A stretch of DNA of 39,429 nucleotides from Saccoglossus kowalevskii (Eukaryota > Hemichordata > Enteropneusta > Harrimaniidae): positions 23,392 through 62,820 of the forward strand of contig NW_003129360.1 of assembly GCF_000003605.2 (NCBI RefSeq). Reading direction: 5' to 3'. Positions 11,725 through 21,905 of the stretch are shown here, in pieces (the stretch's first letter is position 1; each line of letters starts with the position of its first letter). The notes under the pieces were generated by a model. It was not told the origin of the DNA and did no database searches. It saw only the letters and a program-made list of their open reading frames with translations. Position numbers and translations under genes: made by a program.

Positions 11725-13028
11725 ACCTCATATTGTTTATTTATTATAGTTACTTCCAAAAAAAAAACATTCACCACAAGTGATATTCATGACTGTACTG
11801 TATCTGTTGACACCATATATTGCTATAGTAATCATTATATGCATTGTAATAAAGAGATTGACTCTAGTGATGAAGAGATAATTGATGTTGATGAAATGTA
11901 GCAATGAATCGAAAACATTGTCTCAATAATCATAATGTGCACTCGTGTCTTCAAGTGACATAGTAACTGCAACCACACCAACATAAAACACTTGTTGATT
12001 GGATGATGGTGAACTAACTCATTTATATAGAAATCACAATGATGTTACAATATCATTTAGTCAATTTAAAATCTGACTGTTATTTTGATTTATAAAAATA
12101 TGTATTTAAAACGTTTATAATATCCCCAGGTTGGGTTTCCGCTATTCACTGTATGATAGATTTATTTACCAGGTTTTGTAATTGGCTTATTGGGTTCTGT
12201 CTCTGGAATACGTGGAGTCACAATGTATTATGTCTATAGAATTTGCTATGTGATCACATACCGAGTATAAGATGACGTTTAAGGCTTCTCTTTCATAAAA
12301 TCAGACTCAACAGTTTGATTTTGCAAACTTATTTACAATGAGCTGGTTGAGTTTTGAATCATAATAAAATCAATCCACTCCACTTGAATAGAAAACAATA
12401 CTTGACTTAATAAATAAATAGATTGCCTATTGGCTCATTACAGTGAGTTTATAAATACTTTATAAATGTTATATTCTTTGCAAATTTCAATGTCTTTAGT
12501 GAATGGATGGCAGTGAATCAGGCAATGAAAATACTTATGGTTAATAAGTGCTTCAAATGGCTTCAATACCCAATGAAAAAAATCGTCTTTTGATTTGAAT
12601 GTAGCATGTGGGTCGTTCAGGGTGGGTGTGTTATGAATATTTTATTAGTTTGCCATAAAATGTGTTCATACCTTTATGAAATTTACTGTATTTCAAAAGA
12701 CAATTGGAAATATAAAAAATAAAGTAGGCATTAAACACTAAAACTCTGGAATTATCTGGACATGGCAATATGAAAGACACTACATTTGAAATGTACATCT
12801 ATATTTGGTTACATTAGATGTGTAGTTGTCACATCAAGATTGTAATTTTATGTTATATTACGTTTTAGTTCAATGCTAAGTTGATATGTTGATGAGTGTC
12901 TTCAATGGAACTAAAACTAAGAAACAAGATCAATGATGCATTCATGTCTTTCACAACTCAGAAAAAGCATATGATATTCTATTTGAACATGACAGTGGTA
13001 AGTTTTGATATTGTATCATATTTGTTAT
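11725..13028. other. AT-rich region left of the Polinton, no firm gene
   Basis: An open + stretch ending at 11901 follows a plausible acceptor (ttattatag) and ends in an acidic tail (SSDEEIIDVDEM). Another (12905-12999) ends in a good donor (GTG|gtaagt). Neither contains a recognised domain and they do not link to each other or to a gene, so I list them only as possible orphan exons. Confidence 0.25.
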
Positions 13029-13034
13029 ACTGTG
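13029..13034. repeat. Target site duplication of the Polinton, left copy
   Basis: ACTGTG immediately before the 5'-AGT terminus, identical to 23066-23071. Six bp is the length expected for Polinton/Maverick integration. Confidence 0.9.
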
Positions 13035-13712
13035 AGTTGTTTATAAGACACTATAGGACCACCATGAGGCGCTGTTCATATTTGGATGCGATGACGTCAT
13101 ACGGGGCGGGATGACGTCACAATGGGGGACGGTACAACATTAGCATAAATAATGACGTCACAATGGCGATCCGTGAATAAATGAGCGTACAAGGTCTGAA
13201 GGGGGTCAATTTGAATGAGGATGACGTCACAATGGGGTACTGTGAATACATTTGCATACATTAAATTGATTTGAATACGAGGTCGTAACAAGGTCACGGT
13301 GAATGCACTTGCATAAATTACCATCATTTTTTTTTATTATTTTTTTTAATTATTTTGTAATTGGACGAGCATGGACGTCACGAAAGATTTTTCAGAATGT
13401 ATCGTAGAGGATGCTCATACACACGCACATACACCCACACGTCATACATACACGTCATTTTTAAAACTAACGGAGTTTATCACACAAAAGATGGGTAAAA
13501 CTAGATCAGTTACATGGAATATACATTTTTTTTGTTTAATCAAAAAAACTGAGTTATATAGAAGAATGATATTATTTAGTAATATATAAGAATAAAAAAA
13601 TGACATTTTAAAATGGTTGAAATACATAGAGTATACATTTTGTAACACGATTAAGTATTCGATCATGAAACTGACAAAAGATGGGTAAAACTACTAAGAT
13701 CAGTTACATTGA
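13035..13712. repeat. Left terminal inverted repeat of the Polinton (~0.68 kb)
   Basis: Pairs with 22359-23065 as reverse complement at high identity with small indels. It begins AGTTGTTTATAAG against AGTAGTTTGTAAG in the other repeat. The outer 300 bp is built of repeated modules with TGACGTCA and ATTTGCAT motifs. The inner half is AT-rich and contains the repeated segment 'aaaagatgggtaaaact'. Confidence 0.93.
13092..13257. promoter_or_regulatory. CRE/octamer module array in left TIR
   Basis: Perfect TGACGTCA palindromes (the CREB/ATF site) at 13092-13099, 13112-13119, 13153-13160 and 13222-13229, and an octamer ATTTGCAT at 13250-13257, with an ATTAGCAT variant at about 13139. The flanking sequence repeats too (atgacgtcacaatggg...), so these are tandem-like modules rather than chance sites. 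They could be promoter elements for the outward or inward genes, or binding sites for the element's own proteins. Function is inferred only. Confidence 0.6.
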
Positions 13713-13926
13713 AACATTGAAATAAATGGAATAGGGTTAGGGTCAGCAGAAAACTCGCCAAGTGTCCTACATTTCACTGTACTCTAGAGAATAAATGATT
13801 GGTATGATTGACATGCTTATTCTATATATGCTGTTATATAATGTCAAAGAGTTGGGAATTAATTTCGCGTGTTGATAACATGATTTCACAGCAGACTAAA
13901 CACATTTCGGACTTTGATTTAAATCG

Positions 13927-14215
13927 TCAAAACAGTACACGTGTATAACGCTTGAAAAATGTTCCAACCAAATCTGGAAAAATGCGTTGAAATGCATCGT
14001 AACACATAGTAATTTTACCACTTTCAGTTTCGGACAAAGCTTGGTCAATATAGAGACGAATTTCATTTGACTCAGTATCTTCATCGGCGAATCCATAAGA
14101 TAAACACAAATGCTGCCATTGTGAGCCATGTTCTATATATGGCACACCAAAGGCAATTGGCTTGAATAATGCGACGTACTTTTGTATAGATGCATTCAGA
14201 GACGATTTTTTTTGA
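13927..14215 (-). CDS. Unknown Polinton minus-strand ORF beside the left TIR
   Basis: Open for about 95 codons on the minus strand and ending with a stop at 13927. It contains FGVPYIEHGSQWQHLCLSYG and an acidic middle (EDTESNE). No family is recognised. No in-frame ATG begins it cleanly. An in-frame stop lies just upstream of the open stretch, and an open but out-of-phase segment extends to about 14418, so either an intron or a frameshift separates the two. It is probably an element-encoded protein read toward the terminus. Confidence 0.4.
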
Positions 14216-14375
14216 TAATAAGTTTATCCAATGGTTTCCTGTGCAAAAATACAAAGTAAATATCTATATAAAATTGCACGCATATTAATGTTAATCACTG
14301 GTAAACGTTTAGCAGATTGAACTGTATTTACAAAAGTCTCAAAAGTATCAGTTTGCAAAATCACTAACGAATTGA

Positions 14376-14833
14376 CTAAACTGCTTGGATTTTGATAGTC
14401 ACCCCACTCTGAACGAATCTATATAACAGCAGGGGGAAAGAGGTGTCAGAAAAATGAGCAACAGATATTTGGATTTTGAAATAAAACGAACATACCTGAC
14501 AAAGCGGTTGATTTGTGGTAAAATCTCATTGAACTGTTTCATCGTTAAGGATACACCATGCCTGCTGGGGTAGCCGTTATAGTACTCATGAATATGTACA
14601 TAAGTACGCCGGCGAAACGAATTCTCGGTCACATGCAAATGTTGATGGGGCACAGCAGATATGTGTAAATGTTCTCACCTCTCGGTGACATCCGGCTGTA
14701 GGGCGCATTGTACCACTGTCAGATGATTTAGGTGTAGCCAGCAAATTCGCAACTTTGCGTCGTTTAATACAGCCAGTTGAATTTTAGGAACATCAGGCTC
14801 GACTTGTGGTGTAGCAGTAGTAGTGGTAGACAT
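14376..14833 (-). CDS. PC4/p15-like ssDNA-binding protein encoded in the Polinton (disrupted)
   Basis: The minus-strand exon ending at 14496 contains FRRRTYVHIHEYYNG followed by GVSLTMKQFNEIL. This resembles the core of the PC4/SUB1 (p15) transcriptional coactivator domain, where K.YV.I.EYY...., G.SL...Q. and L form the ssDNA-binding fold. A consensus donor (CAG|gtatgt) and a short intron (14419-14495) lead to a 43-nt terminal exon (14418-14376) that keeps frame and stops at 14376-14378. The likely start is ATG 14833, with a Thr-rich N-terminus. An in-frame TGA lies between the start and the domain, while a neighbouring frame reads a basic, nuclear-signal-like segment. There is therefore either an unseen intron or a frameshift. 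PC4 domains bind single-stranded DNA and aid transcription or replication. The role in a Polinton is inferred. Confidence 0.5.
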
Positions 14834-15913
14834 ACTTTGTTCTTACGTCGAAGGAGTCACGTCCTGTAGGAGACTGCCAGAGAAACTGCTTAAGTATGTG
14901 TGCAGCTGATTTGATGCCATCTTGCAACAACGGTAGTCAACTGTAATATCCAAATCATGTGTTCAAGTTCTAAATCTTCGTCGCTGATTGGACGTTACAA
15001 TTACGTTACAGAACATTTTATTTATAGAAGTGTTGAATAAGACACGCAACATGATATAACATTCCATGGAGCCACTACACTTGGTAATGACATAGATAAA
15101 TCACTACGTTAGCTATAGAACTGTATATGGTACTAGATAAACGTCCCAAAGTTGTTTTGTTTACTAGAAAGGTATGTTTTTTGGCAGCATTTTTTGTATT
15201 AATTTCCATTGCACAAAAAAAGCAGCAAATACTGTTTCTGAAGCACAGAATTTGTATAAATTTTTCTCCCAGTAATTCACACAAACTGCAAATCAAATCT
15301 TTTACTGCAACCAAAGTTGTTGATACTTTGCATCCGCCTTGATGGATCTATTGTGACATATTTTGACATCGTTATACTGACCTTGCATTCTTGCTACAGT
15401 TACTGACCCTTTCATACCAGTTCAATTTCCGTTCACTATTTCATCCATATTCCATGATATTTAATATTTAAAACCAATCTTTATCTTTACACAGTCAATC
15501 TAGTTTTCACTTTTCTAAAATTATCTTACTGATCAAAAGACTTGTCACTCCCATCATGCAATCTGCCATAGTAATTCTGCAGACACAAGGGCGATTGCCA
15601 GCATAACTACAAATAACCTCGCTCTCAGGAGTTGTTATTCTCACAAGATACAACATTTCTCAGAGCCATTAAACTTGGCGTTGAAAAACGAACACTGGAT
15701 GAATGTGTCTGATTGGCGCAATAATCCAATTTTATCAGACCACACAGGTGTTTACAGTAAAATAAACAGATCCCATCGGTTCTTGGATCCAGTGGAATAT
15801 GATTGTCTCATTATCTAAGGTGTTGAGGGTGTCAGGCCTGTGTCAGGATGGTGTTATCAAAACACAAATTTGTTCGAACGTATTTAGACTCGTGAATTCA
15901 TAGTTTCAGCAGT
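14834..15913. other. Divergent intergenic region between the minus- and plus-strand cargo genes
   Basis: It separates the PC4-like gene (-) from the three-exon gene (+), so it should hold their promoters. Overlapping + and - frames at 15075-15342 look like noise: low-complexity composition and no splice or family evidence. No clear core promoter is seen. Confidence 0.3.
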
Positions 15914-16686
15914 ATGTCTAAACGACATCGACCCATTACACGGGATGAAATGACGTTCACTGATAAAATAAGGTAATGGATTCATTTTTATTTTTTTGTT
16001 TTCATGTTGTAAACACTAGCCAATACTTTGGGATATGTTAGTTTTTCGTATTTTTTGAAAAACTATCAGTTGAAACCAGGGGAAGCGCCCACCCATGAGC
16101 CTTTGCGTTTTTAAAAAAATGCGTTATATTTGTTATGCTAGGAAAGACATTGATATAAATTGGCACAGAAATATTAAGTCTAAGTGGGTAGAAATGTATA
16201 ATAATGAAGACTTGTTTACAAAGAAAACGAATACTACAATGTTTTCGACTGATGTCATACCATGGTCATTCACAAAGAATGCCTGGACCCAGCGAATCAG
16301 TGTTGCGTACCCCTCAGCTTTAAACAATAATTATGTGTGGTGTTACATTTTCCCAATTAGTTAGGGTGTTTTTTCACTGGACTTTGACCTTGTTTTGTCA
16401 TGAAGGTCAACATATTGTATAGCATTACCGTCAACGTTTCTGAACAACTTTTGCCGATGTTTCAACCCTATATACTGTATCTCTTATTTTTTTCACAAAC
16501 AGGCGACTAAATATCGTCACACTGTCAAAAAAGTGAAGCCATCATTACAAACTGATCAAAATCTCTCAATCATTGTTCATAAAACTTTGCAACGTTATTT
16601 TCCCAACGCTAACTTAAAAAAATCTTTTGTTTTATTTATTTATTTATTTATTTATTATTTATTTATTTATTTATTTATTTATATAT

Positions 16687-16745
<59 letters not shown>

Positions 16746-17095
16746 CAACCATTTTAAAATTTTATGTGAGGGGAAAAAAATAAAACAGGATAAAACATGT
16801 TTTTTAAATTTGAATTTACAGGGAGAGCAATACACAGCTTCAAACTTTGTCAGACCTAGAACATGAATGTGGTATCCAGCCAGCCAGCAGCATAGCTACT
16901 CCAGATTTCAATCAGAAGTTAAAATGTCTTATTAAATCTGGCTCCAGCTCACACGTAACGTAAGTATGGTAAAACGTGTGAAGTCCATTGAAATTCGTTT
17001 TGTTCTTTTTTTTCTATTTTTCTTTTTTTTATAGTTCTACAAGTAATGGTTTTGCAACACCTAAGTCCTCTATGAAAATTCTGTACCCTATATAA
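15914..17095 (+). CDS. Three-exon gene for an 85-residue protein inside the Polinton
   Basis: Exon 1, 15914-15972, starts ATG TCT AAA CGA and ends at ag|gtaatg, phase 2. Exon 2, 16822-16959, follows tttacag, matches phase 2 and ends at ac|gtaagt. Exon 3, 17035-17095, follows a long T-rich tract and atag and stops TAA at 17093-17095. Lengths 59+138+61 = 258 nt give 85 codons plus stop with no break, unlike every other gene of the element. The protein starts MSKRHRPITRDEMTF (basic), has a Gln/Glu-containing middle (TQLQTLSDLEHE) and a Ser/Thr-rich tail. I recognise no family. An open 40-codon stretch at 16503-16625 after a good acceptor could be an alternative exon but is out of phase with exon 1. 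A spliced, intact cargo gene could be host-derived or an element accessory gene. Confidence 0.5.
16630..16745. repeat. (TTTA)n microsatellite
   Basis: About 115 bp of nearly pure ttta repeats inside the first intron of the three-exon gene. Long open frames through it are repeat artefacts. Confidence 0.95.
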
Positions 17096-17099
17096 GATA

Positions 17100-17560
17100 A
17101 ACACAAATGAAATGAACACGCCTACCCACCCTCCGAGTCCAATATAGCCTGCTAACCGTCCATCTACCTCAGGATATCAACACGGGGGTCGTAAAGACCA
17201 TGTAAGGTAAGGATACATTTAAAAATATGCGTTCGAAAATAAAATGGATGCGCGAATTAATAAAGACCGTGAATTAATCGAGTTATTACGGTACTAGGTT
17301 TTACTAGTATGACACTAGAAACATTTTGAGGAATGAAAAAATATGTCACCATAGAAACCAGTGTTAAAATACCAGTTTAGACAATTTTTAATGAAATGTT
17401 TACAATGTGTCTCAAAGAATTGTTCTGTAACAACAATTTTTTAAACACTTTTGGTATTCTGAATTGAGATATATTTGGCGTATGAATAAATGGATAGAAA
17501 CAAATATATCATAACAAAAAAATAATATCATAAAAACAAGATGATGATTGATTTTACAGA
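17100..17560. other. AT-rich spacer left of the polymerase remnant
   Basis: No frame or motif recognised. The N-terminal two thirds of polymerase B would be expected next to here in an intact Polinton, so this may mark an internal deletion. Confidence 0.35.
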
Positions 17561-17562
17561 TG

Positions 17563-18220
17563 AAATTGTAAATCCACGTAGCGAAAACAAATATGAAGAA
17601 ATTCTCAAAAAGTTAATTTTCAACAGAGGAAATCTGTAGGAGGGTTGTTCACCGAGTACATCATCATGTTTCTGAAAATGTAACAAGAGTCTTCTGGTTA
17701 TCCAGAGTGGTGTCGCACTGAGGAAGACCGAACCATCTACATCCAAAGGTACTACGAAAGAGAAGGTATTGTCTTGGACAGAAGCAAGATAACCACCAAT
17801 CCAGGCCCCAGAGCTCTCGCCAAGCTAAATAATCTCAACTCATTCTGATGAAAGCTGGGACAGAGATCAAACTTTGGTCAGAGCACGTTTGTAGAAACGG
17901 ACGCCAAATTGTTGGAAATGTTGATAGATAGTATAAAGGACGTCACAGATCTTTCTTTTGTCTCTGACGAAATGTTACATGTCCAGCACTGCGATAAAGA
18001 AGACTACATTACCGAAGCACCCCATACGAACGTTGTAATGGCTGTCATGACGACGAGCTATGCCCGACTTAAACTCTACAGTGTTCTGGAGAAATTATGT
18101 AGTAGAGTCCTGTACTTTGACTCAGATTCCATCATTTACATCCAGCGAGCTGGAGAATGGGATCCACCAATGAGTGATTATCTCGGAGAAATGACTCAAG
18201 TGGATAATTACATCACACGA
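17563..18220 (+). pseudogene. Polinton DNA polymerase B, C-terminal palm/thumb remnant
   Basis: Protein-primed family-B polymerase, the replicase of Polintons. In one frame the sequence reads through the motif B region (NPGPRALAKLNNLNSF then KLGQRSNFG) and motif C, YFDSDS at 18113-18130, whose aspartates bind the catalytic metals. The usual Thr between them is Ser here. The frame is broken by TAA at 17681-17683 and by two tandem TGA codons at 17846-17851, right at motif B. The exonuclease domain, TPR regions and motif A are absent, and similarity ends soon after motif C, where another reading frame begins. A dead fragment. Confidence 0.8.
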
Positions 18221-18221
18221 A

Positions 18222-18452
18222 ATGGTCAAACTGTACCAACAAGTTCTGCGCAAATACATGCTGTTGCGGGAGAAGAAAAACAAACTGATTCCAATCTCCG
18301 TTACACAGCAATTACCCAGCGCTGTTGCTGCAGCCGATCGAGAATCTCAACCTAACAAAGATGGTGTGCAATTGATGGCCAATCCGTGCCACGCCATCAA
18401 TTTAGTCAATGATTCCTTGCGTAAACGGAAGAATTTCACCCCCATAGGTTGA
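18222..18452 (+). pseudogene. Fragment of an unidentified Polinton protein
   Basis: An open frame overlapping the end of the polymerase remnant in a different frame. It contains YQQVLRKYMLLREKKNK (helical, charged) and ends with RKRKNFTPIG. The abrupt join to the polymerase suggests an internal deletion fused two genes. The family is not recognised. Confidence 0.35.
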
Positions 18453-18455
18453 AGA

Positions 18456-18744
18456 GAATTTGTAAAATGTTCCTCAAGACCTTGTTGGCAATACGGAACG
18501 GTGGTCTTACATGCATAGCATCACACTCAAGGGGAGAGTTCTGCAGAGATATGGTCCCCACGTGGTTTCCACTCACATTCATCCTCGACACACTTGTGTG
18601 ACGTATTAAATAGAACCTCATTACATCGCCTCGATCTCACTTTGGTGCAGTTGGTCATGATGAATCCATCTTGTCCCGCTTTGCTTTCATTTACCAAACG
18701 TATCCACTGCCCCTGCACCTGTCAAATAACCACGTCCGTAAATA
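18456..18744. other. Region between fragment and integrase, possible minus-strand remnant
   Basis: A Cys-containing minus-strand frame (18527-18718) is open but has no recognised domain or splice context. It may be a shadow. A packaging ATPase might be expected in this part of the element, but no Walker motif was seen. Confidence 0.25.
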
Positions 18745-19805
18745 ATGACGAAGGAGATGGGCACCGTCCTAGACAAACTGTTTTATGATGTCCAACGTCA
18801 TGAAAGTTACGGGGGTTTAAATTCCCTTTACGCTGCCGTAAAAAAAACTAAGAAAGGGAAAAAGATCGGATGTGGGGAAGTGGTTGAGTAAACAGCATAC
18901 ATATACTCTGCACACCCCCTCTAGACGATTCTTTAAACGACGGAGAGTGGTGGTTTTCGTGGACGAGCAGTGAGAAGCCGATATATGCTATCTCTCCTTA
19001 ATATACAGATACAACAGAGGATACAAATTCTTATTGACGTGTATCGGCGTTTTTCAAAATATGCTTTCGTCTTACCTTTGAAAGACAAGAGAGGGGCGTG
19101 TTTGGTCGAGGCATTTCGGAAATTACTTGAGAAGGGGCGGCAACCCGACGTTTTCCACACGGACAGAGGAACTGAATTCACAGACTTTTTCAAAATTATC
19201 TCAAGAGCGAAGACATTAAGTTCTTTACTAAAGGCAATGAGACTAAAGCCAGCATTGTGGAGATGAACAACAGAACCATCAAAGGAAAAATGTTCAGATA
19301 TTTCACGAAGAACAACACGTGTACTTATCTGCCTGTATTAGACGAAATGGTACATTCTTACAACAATATCCATCACAGAAGAATAAATACCAAACCCTCA
19401 CTCGTTACCTACGCAAACCATAAAAAAGGTCAGAGACATATTATACAGTGATCTAAACACAGAGAAAAGGGGGGAAAGAAGAAGAAGATTTATAAACTCG
19501 GCCAGAATCAGTAAAAACAAACACGTTTTCAAGTAAGGATACTTCTTTAATTAGACCAAAGAGGTATTCACATTGTTGGACGCCTCAACACGCAACCACC
19601 TGTTTAAAAAATTTCAGATTACAACAGTGAAATGTTGGAAGGTAGTTTCTACGCAGAAGAACTTCAGAAAATCGTGAAGGACGATGATGCATTGTACGTT
19701 GTGGAGAAAGTGCTGGGCAAGTGAAAACGTAAAGGCCATGTGGAATATTTCATTAGGTGGCGAGGGTATGACAATTCATTTAATTCTTGGATTGGGGACA
19801 TTTAT
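18745..19805 (+). pseudogene. Polinton integrase (rve) with C-terminal chromodomain, broken
   Basis: A retroviral-type DDE integrase that would insert the element and make the 6-bp target duplication. Evidence in order: an N-terminal segment from ATG 18745; core segments FLL..DVYRRFSKYAF style at about 19030-19075 in a frame shifted from its neighbours; HTDRGTEFTDFF at about 19159, with the second catalytic Asp; and VEMNNRTIKGKMFRY near 19257, with the catalytic Glu. These are followed by the conserved YNN.HHR motif. Further on, YVVEKVLG...HVEYFIRWRGY (about 19697-19770) is a chromodomain, which may guide integration to marked chromatin. Stops and frameshifts interrupt it repeatedly, including a TGA inside the chromodomain, so it is inactive. 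Confidence 0.82.
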
Positions 19806-19849
19806 AAATACGGTTCACACACACGATGACCCGAATCATTTCAAAGACC

Positions 19850-20359
19850 ATCATGTCGGACAATGTCAAACTACCAAGAACGCTTTCGATAGATGGCAAT
19901 TGGGAAGTAGCATTGGCCAACATCCACTACCCAAATTCGTGGTACAACGTCGTACATGACGAAAATAGGATCTTTCATGATGCCTCACCCAATCTGAGAG
20001 ATCACAGAGAACTTAAATTAAATCTGGGCTACTACAATTCGACCGAATAGATTTTAGATACGATTCAAGAAAGAGGTCTGTCAGATGAAATACTGATGAC
20101 ATATATTTCGAGGTCGAGGAGAGTGACCGAAGCGGTCGAAGAAGGAGCTTGTGTAATCTTCATGGGTGGATTGGCCGAACTGTTACGATTCCCCTCAAAT
20201 ACAACAATTACAAACGAAAGACGCACTAGTCCCTACCTTGCCGATATTAGAAGTTTGTATTCCCTCTACGTGTATTGCAATATAGTCGAACACCAAATGG
20301 TCTGTGACGTTTCCGTACCTCTCTTGAGAATAGTCAATGTTGAAGAGACCCTTGAATAG
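19850..20359 (+). pseudogene. Polinton minor capsid (PX/penton-like) protein, broken
   Basis: From ATG 19850 the frame reads the family signature GNWEVALANIHYPNSWYN, which I associate with the single jelly-roll minor capsid protein of Polintons. An in-frame TAG at 20048-20050 interrupts it. The same frame resumes and contains SLYVYCNIVEHQM and VSVPLLRIVNVE, also typical of this family. It ends early at 20357-20359, shorter than I would expect for the family. In the live element this protein would close capsid vertices. Confidence 0.65.
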
Positions 20360-20741
20360 AAGGTGCATTTCAATGCAGATCGTGATGCTGAGTTTTCACA
20401 ACGCTCGTCCTTCGCTAGTGCGAAGAAAAAGAAAAATTAACAGACATCAACCTTACACCCCTCACGTGGGGGGTTATAGAAATTACTACATGCATCAAAT
20501 TGGACGAGGATCTGTATTTTCTGGTGCAAGACTACAACGCGGATATAGAATCGGAAGTATGTTTTCTGGATTGGCAGGATCGACCACACATCTGTTAACA
20601 CAAGGTTTGAAAGCAGTAGCAAAATCAGCGATCAGTGCGGGTTTGGGTATTGCAGATGACGTTGTACAAGAGAAATGCGCAAAGAAAGAACTCAATCTCT
20701 TTTTACTATTTCTCCGACACAGACAAGAATCGAAAATGTAA
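20337..20741 (+). pseudogene. Polinton virion core protein (adenovirus pX/pVI-like), probably broken
   Basis: The frame overlaps the end of the minor capsid gene. The relevant part starts near 20460 with basic residues and contains HQIGRG, FSGARLQRGYRIGSMFSGL and a hydrophobic alanine-rich segment (LKAVAKSAISAGLGIADDVV). The pattern of Gly-Arg repeats followed by an amphipathic helix is like the small DNA-binding core and membrane-lytic proteins encoded beside the capsid gene in Polintons. The exact identity is inferred. Confidence 0.5.
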
Positions 20742-20744
20742 GTT

Positions 20745-21900
20745 ACGAAAGGATAAACCCGCTCACGAATATATCCGATGATCGAATTCGTAGCACTTTC
20801 GACCGGAAGTGACTACATTGATATTGGTTCTACGCTTTTGCACATCAAGGCTGAAATCACGAATGCCAACAGAAGTAATTTGACCGTGGAAGCCACTGTA
20901 AGGCCTACGAACTTGTGGTTGCATTCCCTTTTCAATCTAATCGACATGTACCTGAATGAAAAGCAGATTGCGGACGCATGTCCCACCTATTCTTACAGAG
21001 CCATGATCGAAACGCTATTGAATTATGGAGGGGAAGCCAAATCAATGCAGATTGGTGAGGCGATATTTGACACCACTGGAAAAATGAATGTTGCAAACCT
21101 GAGGGCCGATGATGGTGACGCTAGCATGGGACTCAAACATTGATACGCGTATACATCACTCAGTAACACAATCGACATGATCGGGCAAACACACAGAGAC
21201 ATATTTTTCAACCAAAGTATTTACTCAATGGGATAGAAGTTAGACTGAAATTACATCGAAGTAAAAAAATTCTGCATTCAAAGTAGTCATCACCGACGCT
21301 ACTCTCCTGGTGAGAAAAGTCATGTTGAGTCCCAGCGTTCAACTGGGACACAATGAAGTGTTGAAACAGGGTACTGCAAAATACCCCAGCGATCGATGCG
21401 TTATAAAAATCGTTTCCATCCCTGCTGGTACAATGTCATTAAACAAGATTTGATATTCCTCAGTCAGTTGCCCAAAAGGATTATCCTGTGTCTGGTTTCT
21501 AATGCGTCTTTCAACGGATCCTACGAAACCAATCCATTCAACTTTCAGAATTACCATATCACATCACTCGTCCTTAACGTTAGAGGTGAGCAAGTTCCCG
21601 CAAAACCATTGAAATTGGACTTCACAGCGGGTAGTGGCAGAAGTTGCATCATGGCTTATTACACTGTTTACTGGTACAAATAAAATTGGCAATGGCATCA
21701 CTTGCGACGAATATCCCGAAGGGTACACAATCTTCGCATTTGACCGCACTCCCAGCGATTATCACCTCAATTTTATACAAGAAGGAAAGATTGGTCTTGA
21801 GATTCAGTTCAGACAAGCATTGACTGAGACTGTGTCCATTTTGGTTTATGCTGAATACAACAACGTTATCAAGATAGACAGAGACAGAAACGTATTTTAG
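20745..21900 (+). pseudogene. Polinton major capsid protein, broken
   Basis: A double jelly-roll type capsid subunit. The N-terminal part (20778-21143) has DYIDIGSTLLHIKAEI, NLWLHSLFNLIDMYLN and YRAMIETLLNYG, hallmarks of the family also listed in databases as F54H12.2-like. The middle (21396-21683) is in another frame and includes NASFNGSYETNPFNF and ITSLVLNVRG. The C-terminus (to TAG at 21898-21900) is in a third frame and includes GYTIFAFDRTPS and VSILVYAEYNN. At least two frameshifts and several stops destroy it. It sits between the core and protease genes, as in other Polintons. Confidence 0.75.
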
Positions 21901-21905
21901 CTGTG

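Noticed and set aside
13370-13450. Telomere-like or simple CA-rich stretch (cacacgcacatacaccc) as a separate microsatellite
   Set aside because: It is part of the Polinton TIR and present in inverted orientation at 22640-22680.
15075-15342. Overlapping ORFs on both strands inside the Polinton
   Set aside because: No motif, no splice context and AT-rich composition; they lie in the divergent promoter region.
16095-16364. 89-codon ORF as an exon of the Polinton cargo gene
   Set aside because: It has an acceptor-like sequence upstream but no compatible donor or phase with 15914-15972, and no recognised domain. Left as possible intron sequence.
16533-16866. Long plus-strand ORFs rich in Leu-Phe-Ile-Tyr
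   Set aside because: Mostly translated (TTTA)n microsatellite. Only the short segment near 16503-16625 could be an exon, and it is out of phase.
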